From Cladocopium goreaui (lineage: Eukaryota > Sar > Dinophyceae > Suessiales > Symbiodiniaceae), in the NCBI GenBank assembly GCA_947184155.2, contig CAMXCT020001651.1, positions 1 through 64,000 of the forward strand: a stretch of 64,000 bases of DNA. The letters are read 5' to 3'. Below the pieces are notes generated by a model. It was given only the letters and a program-made list of their open reading frames with translations, was not told the DNA's origin and ran no database searches. Shown one piece after another: positions 48,122 to 60,100 of the stretch; the first letter of the stretch is position 1, and each line of letters opens with the position of its first letter. The position numbers were made by a program, and so were the translations under genes.

Positions 48122-51100
48122 CTGAGCCACGGAGCCACAGAGCCATTAGTTGAGATTCTGTGATTCATTGGGTTGGTTTAAGGGAAAATCTACACCGGAA
48201 ACCCATGGGTTTTTACCATCAAATTGGTTGGGCTTTCCGGTTAAAATTTTCCCATCATCCAATTCTATGAGTGATTTATTTGCATGAACTCATGTGTGGT
48301 ATGAAAATGTATGAAACCCATGTGATGATTTTAGAAATTTATGACCCCATCATTAACCAACTTGAGTTTTCGAAACTGCGAAACAATGGGTCCCAAAAAA
48401 CCTTTTGGAAAATGTATCGTGGGACAAAAAATTGGTTGTCACGGCTACGTTTTTCCAGGCCGCAGCAAATCCCGGGCACCAAATTGGCCCACAGCTTGCG
48501 CAGCTCGGGTGAAAAAATTGACAACATCGTCAAACGTTGCGCACACCAAGTGGGCAGTGTTGTTGAAAGATATATATATATATATACATATATATGAATA
48601 TGAACATCTTGATGAATGGAACTCAGTATTATGGATTTAGATATGCGAATATGTGTATATATATAACATAATATATATATATGTGTATATGTATATGTAT
48701 GTATGGACTATGGACAGTACATGTAAATGATGTGTGATATCCCTTCAGATCCTACAGCAGACACATGGTCGAACTCGTCTGTCTGCAGTGTTCAGAAACT
48801 GTTTAAGGCTGCGAGAGATGTCATACAGGTCAGGTTGCTTGGAAGGCAGGAGAAATGCCCCTGTGTCTTTGCAGTTCATTGGTCACAAGGGGGTGATCAG
48901 CATATTTAATATGAGTTGCGACTAAGTACTGATACAGTCATCTGCGACTAAGTATTTAATATGGTTCATGTTCATCCACCACAAGTCAGAATGTGTGTGG
49001 TGTAACTTTACCCCTCTGTGTTAGATTGTTTAGGTCATCTGCGAAGCTTCTCACCAGTGGGATATTCACATGTGACTAGCAGTACTGTTTATCCAGTATC
49101 ATTAACCCACTAACACTGTATTACATAATGTATCATGAAAAATTAACTTTGATCAACAATCATCACTAATCATCAATTGATCATCATTGGTGCTGTATAT
49201 TTGTTCTAATCGTTTATCCCCATTCTTGATGGTTACATTCCCATGCTTCTTAGCTATGTTGCAGCTACATTACCACATGTTCTGACTAAGCCCTGCTCCA
49301 ACTGATCATCCCAGTAAAAACTGGTCACAAACAAGTCCAACGTTCAACACCGCCCAACTCGATGTTGACCCTCAGGCAGCTACTGGCCTCAGGACGTGGA
49401 CGTGTCGCAGCCCCAAAAGGTGGCCCCCCGAACGGCCCGAACGGTGTCGCTAAGTCGGTTTATCACTAGGTTAAGTATGGTTTATGAATTTTTATTGCAG
49501 ATATATGTCTAGTTAATTCTAGTTAGATGGCTTTATAAGTCAAGTATTGTCAACTTATAGCTGGCTACCACCGCCAATATTGTGTATACTGGCAAAAGTC
49601 TTGGCCTTTCATAATTGAGTCATTTCGAAAACGTTCATGGATGTCCATCTACCGCTAATTGCCAAACTCCAAGTTTAAACACCATTCAATCCATTCACAT
49701 CGCCATTCATCATTAATCATATGATTTACCCTCCAGTAAATTAACATAGCCATGGAAAATGGCCCATCGAAATAGATGGTTTACCTATTAAAAATGGTGG
49801 ATCTTTCCATGGCAAACCGTTAAATAACCAGAGGGTAATGGTTTTTGACACAGTCTCCAAACTTTGCCTAAGACTTCGTCCTTTGTCCCCTTTGTCCCTG
49901 AAACATCACTTATTATATATGACAGTTCCGAATGTGGACATTGAGGACTAAGTGACTAAGTGGGAAACATCGAAAAAAGATCCTTAAACATAATACCAGA
50001 GGGATCCAGAGGGTATCAATATTGTTGGTGATATATTCTATTCCAATGATATTCCCATTACATTACCATAGTTATTACCAAAGTTATACCCAATAGCAAA
50101 CGGTTAAATTACCAGAGGATAAGTTATTATCGCATTCCAAGACCAACTTGCCCAGTCGCTCCAGAAATCTCATCACAGGTCGCACCGGCGGAGGTCCTTT
50201 GCCAAACTCCTGGAGGAGCACCTGGCCACGGCGTCTTCCGAAAATGGGGTATCCGTAGACATGTTTACATCAAAATTCCCATGTTTTTCTGTGGCTTTTC
50301 GGTTTGGATCAAACACTTGGGTATGGGTCAAAATTCATTGACAGCATGGATGGTTTGATACTTTTTTCGGGTGGGATACTCAAAAAAAAGGTGGCGTTGT
50401 CCAAAAATGCTGGATACACGGATACAAGATCCAAGATCCGCAATTCCAATTGGAACAACGAGAAACCAATGCTATGTTTCGTACTGTTTCCGACCCCTAT
50501 TTCTCCGTGCCGCGGTGAAAACCACCGGTGGCTTTCATCACCAAGGCCCCTGGTCATCCCATGCAATTTTTCGAGGGGATGAGCCAATGAGCCCTGTGTG
50601 AAACTCAAATCATTCATATCATTCATAATTATACCCATTATTATTCATTATGATAATATATGATAATATCATCCCCAAATCATTATATGAGCCCATTATA
50701 ACAATTATTATACATATACCCATTATACCCTCTGGTAAACGTTTACAAAAAGCTATTGAAAATGGCCCAGTCGAAATAGTTGATTTAACCATGAAAAATG
50801 GTGGATTTTTCACTAGTTATGCAAACATTTACCAGAGGGTAATATCATTCATATCATTTGAGTATAATTATCATTGTTCATATATGTTCATACGGGGATG
50901 AAACTCATATCATAAAATATACCAGATATGAACATCCCCAAAATTTTCACGTCCCCATCGGATCCCATTGGGGGATCTAAAGTATCGCCAGTTCAGGCCT
51001 CATCCACAATTTTCAGACAGACCCAAATGATTGTTTCACAGATTTATCAGACTGTTGATAAGTATCATCACTCAGATTGTGAAACACAATTATCATGATA

Positions 51101-54100
51101 TTTGGATAATATCAGACTGTTGATTTAAAACGATCCTATTTCACATACCCGTGAAATCCCATGAAAGCCCTATGTGTTGATGGTTACCCTAGGGTAAACA
51201 TGCAAAATGATGCGGAAAACCCATATGGCTTCCAAAATGATCTGTAGCTTTCTGGTGAGTAAACTCCACTCCACGTCTATGTAAACGTACGTTTTCCACC
51301 ATTTATAGTTGATTTTCCATGAGTTAAAACCTCCATTTATTGATGATTTGCCTATGGTTTTTAGATAGTAAGGAGCCCCTTCATGCTGTCCATGCTTTGC
51401 CGCCGTAGCCTTGACCACCAGGGCGGTGTTGTCCAAGGTATCCGAGACCACGTCCTGCAAAAAATCCGCCGCACTTCAGCAATGCTGGAGATGACTGACT
51501 TTTTTGAAGAAAAATCCATGAATCATTGGATTGGTTTAAGGGAAAATCTACAGGAAACCCATGGGTTTTTACCATCAAATTGGTTGGGCTTTCCGGTTAA
51601 AATTTTCCCATCATCCAATTCTATGAATGAAGAATCCTGAAAATCATCCATGAATCCCTAATCATCCTGAAGATAATCCATGAATTCTTGGGGGATTCAA
51701 GGGGAGATCCTGGTGGTTGTGTAGACCTCATGAGATTGGAAAACCGCAACGGAGAACATGTGAACTTGGGGCTTGGGAAGCAAGCAGAGTCAGGATGTAC
51801 ATGGTTTATCCTATTGTTTTACGGGTGTTTTAGACCATGGGTGTACCTGGTATACCTCCTACTTCGTTGTGTTCTCCCATTCTCGCCATCCCTAGGTTCA
51901 TTTCTATGATCTTGTTTGCCAGTGTTGCCGAAAATGATGTATAGCCCAAAATTAACATCAAAATCAATCAAGAATGATGATATCGTTTTCCCATCGAATC
52001 TTCACCTGCCATCAAGATATTCCGTGGTATTCCCATGACTCCATGAAATCACGATAAAAACCCTTCGATTTTCTGGTGGTTCCTTCTAGTTTTCTCTTCA
52101 ACATGTTCCAGTTGATATTACCATGGATAGTTCCATGGATGCTTCCATGATATTTCTCCAACATCTTCAAGTCTCGACTCAGACCGCACCAGCCTTTCTC
52201 AGTCGATGCTGCAAGCAGAGGACAGTGACACGCCGCACATCCTGTGGCCCCCCCACCTGGGGTATCCATGACCCGATGTCGCATCCAAAAACCTCAAAAA
52301 GAGCAAAATCACCACAATGTTTGTAATCGAAATTGTGTTTTTTTCTGATCTTTTTGGGGGTGCTACTATATTATATCTCCGGTTTTATGTGGTTTTATGT
52401 GGGGTTTTATGTGGTTTCATCATTCTATCTCCGGTGGCTTCTATGTCCATATCTGTTCCTTTCATCCTCCCACATTTGAAGAATCCAAATCATGTGGAGT
52501 GCCTGCGGAATGTTGACATCTTTCCAAAGGCGTAAGAGATCACCGAAGATGGGTCCACCACTATTTCCAGATGGGGGGAATCGATTTTGACATCTCCAAG
52601 ACGTTCAAAAGCTCGCGAGCCTCCATGTCTTGTTGGCCCAAAGAATGGGCTTGCTTGAAGCCCCATCTTTTTTGATTACATAATTGGATCCCATTCAACA
52701 TGCTTCATGCCCCTATATTTTGTTGAGAAAATGGGGATATGATTCGGATATGATCCCATTCAAGAAAATATTACATCATATCGGAAGCAAAATATTAAAC
52801 CAAGCAATTATCCCATAGTTCAATGGATTGGTTTGTTAGAGAAAATCTTCACTGGAAACCATCGATTTTCCCATTTTACAACTGGGGTTGTCGTGTAAAT
52901 TCTCCCTTAAACTAATCCATGGCCGCCATGGATAGCGCCTCTTCATCCACTTCCGTTCGCCGCTCCAGCGCCGCCAGCGCTCGCCTGGTTGAGGACAGCT
53001 ATGATAGAAATGGTGATGTGATACTTGTCATGATCAGTTATCATCACTATTAGTTATGATTACTAATGATCACATAAGGACTATCATACTAAATCATACT
53101 AACAATAATGATTATTATACTAAGGACTATCATACTTCTGATTAGTTATGATTAGTTATTGTGATAGTCATCATTATCCTTTAGAAATTGTAGTTATCAT
53201 AGAAGAAGTATAAGATATATTTTTCTCGTGATTATATATATATATATCGTGTTAATGATTCTATCTAATAGTTATGATTTATAGTTCAAATCTAAAGCAC
53301 ATTGAACCCCTTCAATGAGCTTGGAAAACACCACTGACATCCACTGACTGAATTACTTGAACAATATTCGCAGTCCCGATTTCCAAAATAGACATGGAGT
53401 CGGTTCTTTTAAGGCAACCAGTTGCTTCAGCCTATCCTTTCAAGGTCTCACTAGGAAGTGCACTCCACAACTATCTGTGACAATGGGGTGGGCCCTGGTG
53501 AACCGCCCAACATGGCAAACACCGTTGAACCATGTGATTTCTCAACCGAATCACCCATGGGATTGGTGTGGAAATTGACAGGAAACCCCCCCCCCATCTG
53601 TTAAAATGCGAAAATCCCATGGGTTTCAATGGTGAAACCCAGTGAAAGCCCTATATTTTATGGGGAAAACACGGGAAAATCCCATGGTTTCCTATTGATT
53701 TCCCAGGGATTTTCCGGTCACGGGTAACCCATGGGTTTCCGCGCGCGGCTCGGTTGGTCACAATGTCACCTCTCAGTCCATCGACATTCAGCCTAAGCAA
53801 AGTGGTGTCCCGGTGTTCCATGTTGTTAGCTGATTTAGATTGATTTAGTTTAGTAGATAAAGTATGGTTAAGTATGTTAAAGTATGGCTAAGTAGGGTTA
53901 AGTATGGTTGAGCATGGTTAAGTACAGTATGCTGAAGTATGTTTTATTGTGGTTAAGTGGAATGCATTGTGGATATCTCATAATATCTATATATATATAC
54001 GAGTACATACTGTATTATCATTATGTATCTACTTGGATGGGTGAACAGAACAACCTATAATATCTACAATTCCGGGGGGGAACCACTTTGTATCGTGGTG

Positions 54101-57100
54101 ATCTTCCATTCCATGATCATCTGGAAGGGTGAGCAGAGTGGATGGTCCTGATAACTTGAATATGTCTATATAAATGGAACTGAAAATGGACTACACCCTC
54201 CCAGAATGGCTCCCAGAAATATCAATCAGGATGTCCCGGTTGAAATGGGTTCTACCCCATGTCCAGAAACGAATGCAGCAAAATAGCTGCTCCCAGGTGG
54301 TGTACTCACCATCTTCAGAAAGAACTAGTCAGGAAGTGACAAGGTGGATTTGGACATGTTCTGATCATCTTACTGGTGCTAAACGCAGGGAATTTTCGGG
54401 AATGATCCATTTCATCACTAGTAATGTCATCATCCCAGCAACCCCCAGCAACCCATCCATTTCCTACGTAAAACGCACCAGTAAGTCATATCCTCTCAAA
54501 AAAAAGTGCCACCTCCAAAAGTATGAAAAGCCTGGGATCCCAGGCTTAGAACAGACCTTGGAGATCTTCAGAGCCAACTCTCTGGGCATCTTCACATCCT
54601 TCCTTGGACATGGTAAAAATGGAGCCCGGGGTTGAAGATGGGAATATAGCATCAATCTCTGACATAACTAACTCGAGATACCTGAAATACCTGAAATACC
54701 TCACATTTTTTAAAAAAAGTTGGAACCTGAAATACCTCACTTCATATGCAAAGAATGGCCCTTGAAGCAGCCAAGTGGCAACCTCTCCCGAGCGTCCACC
54801 ACCAGATCCTTGAAGGCCTCGTCCTGGCCATGTTTGAATTCTTCAGCACCGGGACCAGCGAATTCATGATGGGAAAATCTAGGATGGACCAGCTACACAA
54901 ATGGTGTTTTATTGGGCTTCAATGGGATTTGAACCTACCATGGGGGTTTCCCCTAGTTTTTTGATGTTTTTTGTACCTCAGGGTACCATCCCAATTCCCG
55001 CTCCGTGGAGGCCCACTGCGCTTCAATCTTCTCGGGGCTCTGGGACCATTCGTAGGCCCGGGACAAGACCTGACAGGCGCTCGCCCCCTCCATGGGAATC
55101 CCAACATCGGGAGATTCAAATCCCTAATCTGGTTGGTGGTATTAATGTATCTGGTTGGATAAGATGGTATTATTGGGGTTTAAAAATACCATACTTGGGG
55201 GTGGTTGACCTACCCCTCTGAAAAAACCGAAAGTCAATGGGAAGGATGACATCCCAATATCCCATATATGACATGGAAAATAAAAGCCATGTTCCAAACC
55301 ACCAACCAGTAATGGATTGATTAGTGCCCAATGCTTGAAACATGTTGAAACCATCTGAAAAAACATCTCAAAATCCCCGATTTTCCCACATGTTTGGGAT
55401 CCAAAACATCTCCAAAAATGATCAAAATGCGTCAACATCTCCAAAAATTGTCAAAATGTGTCAACATCTCCAAAAATTGTCAAAATGTGTCAACATCTCC
55501 AAAAATGATCAAAATGTGTCAACATCTCCAAAAATGGTCAAAATGTGTCAGCATCTCCAAAAATGGTCAAAATGTGTCAACATTTTGAAAAAAATTGTCA
55601 AAATGTGTCAACATCTCCAAAAATGGTCAAAATGTGTCAACATCTCCAAAAATGGTCAAAATGTGTCAACATCTCCAAAAATGGTCAAAATGTGTCAACA
55701 TCTCCAAAAATGGTCAAAATGTGTCAACATCTCCAAAAATGGTCAAAATGTGTCAACATCTCCAAAAATGGTCAAAATGTGTCAACATCTCCAAAAATGG
55801 TCAAAATGTGTCAACATCTCCAAAAATTGTCAAAATGTGTCAACATCTCCAAAAATGGTCAAAATGTGTCAACATCTCCAAAAATGATCAAAATGTGTCA
55901 ACATCTCCAAAAATTGTCAAAATGTGTCAACATCTCCAAAAATGTCAAAATGTGTCAACATCTCCAAAAATGATCAAAATGTGTCAACATCTCCAAAAAT
56001 GGTCAAAATGTGTCAACATCTCCAAAAATGGTCAAAATGTGTCAACATCTCCAAAAATGGTCAAAATGTGTCAACATCTCCAAAAATGGTCAAAATGTGT
56101 CAACATCTCCAAAAATGGTCAAAATGTGTCAACATCTCCAAAAATGGTCAAAATGTGTCAACATCTCCAAAAATGGTCAAAATGTGTCAACATCTCCAAA
56201 AATGGTCAAAATGTGTCAACATCTCCAAAAATGGTCAAAATGTGTCAACATCTCCAAAAATGGTCAAAATGTGTCAACATCTCCAAAAATTGTCAAAATG
56301 TGCCAACATCTCCCAAAAATGGTCAAAAGTGTCAACATCTGCCAAAAATGATCAAAAGGGTCAACATCTCCAAAATTGTCAAAATGTGTCAACATCTCCA
56401 AAATGGTTCCAAANNNNNNNNNNNNNNNNNNNNNNNNNNNNNNNNNNNNNNNNNNNNNNNNNNNNNNNNNNNNNNNNNNNNNNNNNNNNNNNNNNNNNNN
56501 NNNNNNNNNNNNNTTTCCCTTCCAAGAAGGTTTTTCCCTGTGACGGTGGTTTTGTTGGCTATTCCTCTTTTCCGTTGGTGCAGTCCGCCTCCAAATTGGA
56601 AGCCTGGGCTACGCACCTGGGGAAGCTATACAGTGACATCACCTACTGATATTCAACCTATTTTGATTTCAAATGGTCAAAATGTGTCAACATCTCCAAA
56701 AATGGTCAAAATGTGTCAACATCTCCAAAAATGGTCAAAATGTGTCAACATCTCTCCAAAAATGATCAAAATGTGTCAACATCTCCAAAAATTGTCAAAA
56801 TGTGTCAACATCTCCAAAAATGGTCAAAATGTGTCAACATCTCCAAAAATGGTCAAAATGTGTCAACATCTCCAAAAATTGTCAAAATGTGTCAACATCT
56901 CCAAAAATGGTCAAAATGTGTCAACATCTCCAAAAATGGTCAAAATGTGTCAACATCTCCAAAAATGGTCAAAATGTGTCAACATCTCCAAAAATGGTCA
57001 AAATGTGTCAACATCTCCAAAAATTGTCAAAATGTGTCAACATCTCCAAAAATGGTCAAAATGTGTCAACATCTCCAAAAATGATCAAAATGTGTCAACA

Positions 57101-60100
57101 TCTCCAAAAATTGTCAAAATGTGTCAACATCTCCAAAAATTGTCAAAATGTGTCAACATCTCCAAAAATGGTCAAAATGTGTCAACATCTCCAAAAATGG
57201 TCAAAATGTGTCAACATCTCCAAAAATGGTCAAAATGTGTCAACATCTCCAAAAATGATCAAAATGTGTCAACATCTCCAAAAATGTTTTTTTTTTGAGA
57301 TTAGCCATCCTTTATTTTGCATGTTTCGGATGGCTTTCGTCCTCCACGGCTGACGCGGCCTATCCTTTTTTGCTGGGGGGCATGGATTCGTCGGCATACG
57401 TCCGTCCTCCCTTGTTTCGGCGCAGGGTTTTTCCCCTTCCAAGAAGGTTTTTCCCTGTGACGGTGGTTTTGTTGGCTATTCCTCTTTTCCGTTGGTGCAG
57501 TCCGCCTCCAAATTGGAAGCCTGGGCTACGCACCTGGGGAAGCTATACAGTGACATCACCTACTGATATTCAACCTATTTTGATTTCAAATGGTCAAAAT
57601 GTGTCAACATCTCCAAAAATGGTCAAAATGTGTCAACATCTCCAAAAATGGTCAAAATGTGTCAACATCTCCAAAAATGTCAAAATGTGTCAACATCTCC
57701 AAAAATTGTCAAAATGTGTCAACATCTCCAAAAATGTCAAAATGTGTCAACATCTCCAAAAATGGTCAAAATGTGTCAACATCTCCAAAAATGTCAAAAT
57801 GTGTCAACATCTCCAAAAATGGTCAAAATGTGTCAACATCTCCAAAAATGGTCAAAATGTGTCAACATCTCCAAAAATGGTCAAAATGTGTCAACATCTC
57901 CAAAAATGGTCAAAATGTGTCAACATCTCCAAAAATGGTCAAAATGTGTCAACATCTCCAAAAATGATCAAAATGTGTCAACATCTCCAAAAATGGTCAA
58001 AATGTGTCAACATCTCCAAAAATGGTCAAAATGTGCCAACATCTCCAAAAATTGTCAAAATGTGTCAACATCTCCAAAAATGGTCAAATGTGTCAACATC
58101 TCCAAAAATGTCAAAATGTGTCAACATCTCCAAAAATGGTCAAAATGTGTCAACATCTCCAAAAATGGTCAAAATGTGTCAACATCTCCAAAAATGACAA
58201 TTTGTTGGGATCCAAAATTTACCATCTCAAAACATCTCCATCCAAATTGTGCCATCCAAAATGACTCCAGTGGCTCCAACTCCAACCCTTTCCGCTGGCC
58301 GGGCCTCCATTCGCTTCTCCGCCGCCAGGGCCGTGCGAATGCTGCAGGTCAAGCCGAAGCGATCCAAGAGTTGCGGCCTGGCGGCGCCGAGGCTTCACCA
58401 TTACCACTTTGGGGGAGATCTTTTTTCGGGTTTTTTTTGGTGATTCCAATAGCAACTTATATCTTATTAGATATCTTATTAGATATCTTATTAGATATAT
58501 TATTAGATATATATATATATACACATATATATGGGGATATTCTGAACCACTAATAATATCTAAGATTTCATCATCGTGAGATGACTTGGGGGTATCAAAT
58601 CAACCATGATGAAGATAATATGTGTTTGTTTTTTTCAATAGCCATAGCCCACTTCGGTTGGGATAGGGAGCCGGCCCCAACAAAACCCCAGAAGGATGGC
58701 CCTTTGTGTCATCTGGAGGTTTCCTGAAATGGGGGTACTAGGGGTACCCCAGGCATCATCCATTAGAAAAACCATCCATTTTTGGGTACCTGCATTTTAG
58801 GAAACCCCCAAGCAGTTATGTTACTACGAGGCCAACGTTGGATCCAAAATTTGGTCAGATGGCTCTCGATCCAACGAAATGGGTTGATGCCAATCCGATG
58901 GGATCCGCCTTAGATCGCCCTCATCAGGATGAGAAGTGCCAATCAACACGAAGCGCGCAGGATGTCTCACGCCTCAAAGGGCCGGCGTTGCTTTTTTTTT
59001 GGCTCCAGCCATCCAGTTATGGTCAGTTGTGCAGCTTTGAAAAAGAAAAACGGCCAGGATTGGAATGGGTTTCTTGTGCTGCATCTGCATTTAAAGGCCA
59101 AATTGGCGAATCAAAAATTCCACATTTCAAGGCTCAACTCTACCAAAATCGGCGGGCACCACGTCTTAAACCTTGACCCATCGGAAAAAAGATTGCAATT
59201 TATTAGCCACGTTTAATCTTAATAGGGAAAGCAAGTGGTTTGGACGCACCACTATTTTTGACAAACACCAACATTTTGAAAGAAACAAATTAAAAGCAAT
59301 AGTCTACAGTAGACAGCCCACTTATATCTGTTTGTTGACCCCTTATCAAGTTTTAAATACTATGGTACAGTATATGGTGGTAACCCCGTTGTACATGTGA
59401 TTTCATATCATTTCCAGGTGTCCAATGTTTTAGCATCTATGACTGGGGGTTGCTACAAAGTCAAGCCGGCTATAATGTTGGTTTACAAATCCATTAACTA
59501 TAGGTATATCAGTGTTTGTCCTCTATAAACCATAGAATTCAGCAAGCTATGTGCGTCAACTTAAAATCTATCTGACTGGCAGTTTCGGCATCACCATCTA
59601 CAAAGCCTGACCTTTGTTGGACCCTGGGACCCCGGGGCCCCAACTGACACCCTCGCGCTCCACGGTGTTGACACCCCCAGCTGCACTGTCCAACAAGACA
59701 TCCACCAGTTGGTCGTCCAAGAGGTTGCACTGGCGGCTGGATCAATGTGGCTGGCAGCTGGTTGTTCCAGCAGGGGATTCACCATGAAAAAAATGGAGCT
59801 TTTGCCGTGAAAATCATGGAATATGATGGAGGTTGAAAAAAGTGAAATATTGGGTGCAAAGGGATGTGAATGATAGTTTGAGGGAACTATTCACCAATTC
59901 TAAAATGGGGATTTAATTTAAGCATCAACACTAGGAAATTAGGCAATGAATATATAATTGTCATGGTCTGTCTGAAAATGGGTTGGCTAAAACCGCCAAG
60001 TTTGGCATGTTTGGAGGACTTTATTTTCACGCAAAGCCAGTACAGCTCAAGGGAACACATTGTGCCTGTGAAGTGCTGACATGTTTCAAAGCTGTATTGG

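Noticed and set aside
55407-58195. CRISPR-like array (29-bp repeats)
   Set aside because: Repeats are directly adjacent with no unique spacers, and the locus lies in an intron of a eukaryotic gene.
55342-58553. Very long plus-strand ORFs (up to 567 codons) with repeats of the type [12 protein letters not shown]
   Set aside because: They are a by-product of a stop-free 29-bp satellite, open in all three plus frames, and one runs through the 100-N gap.
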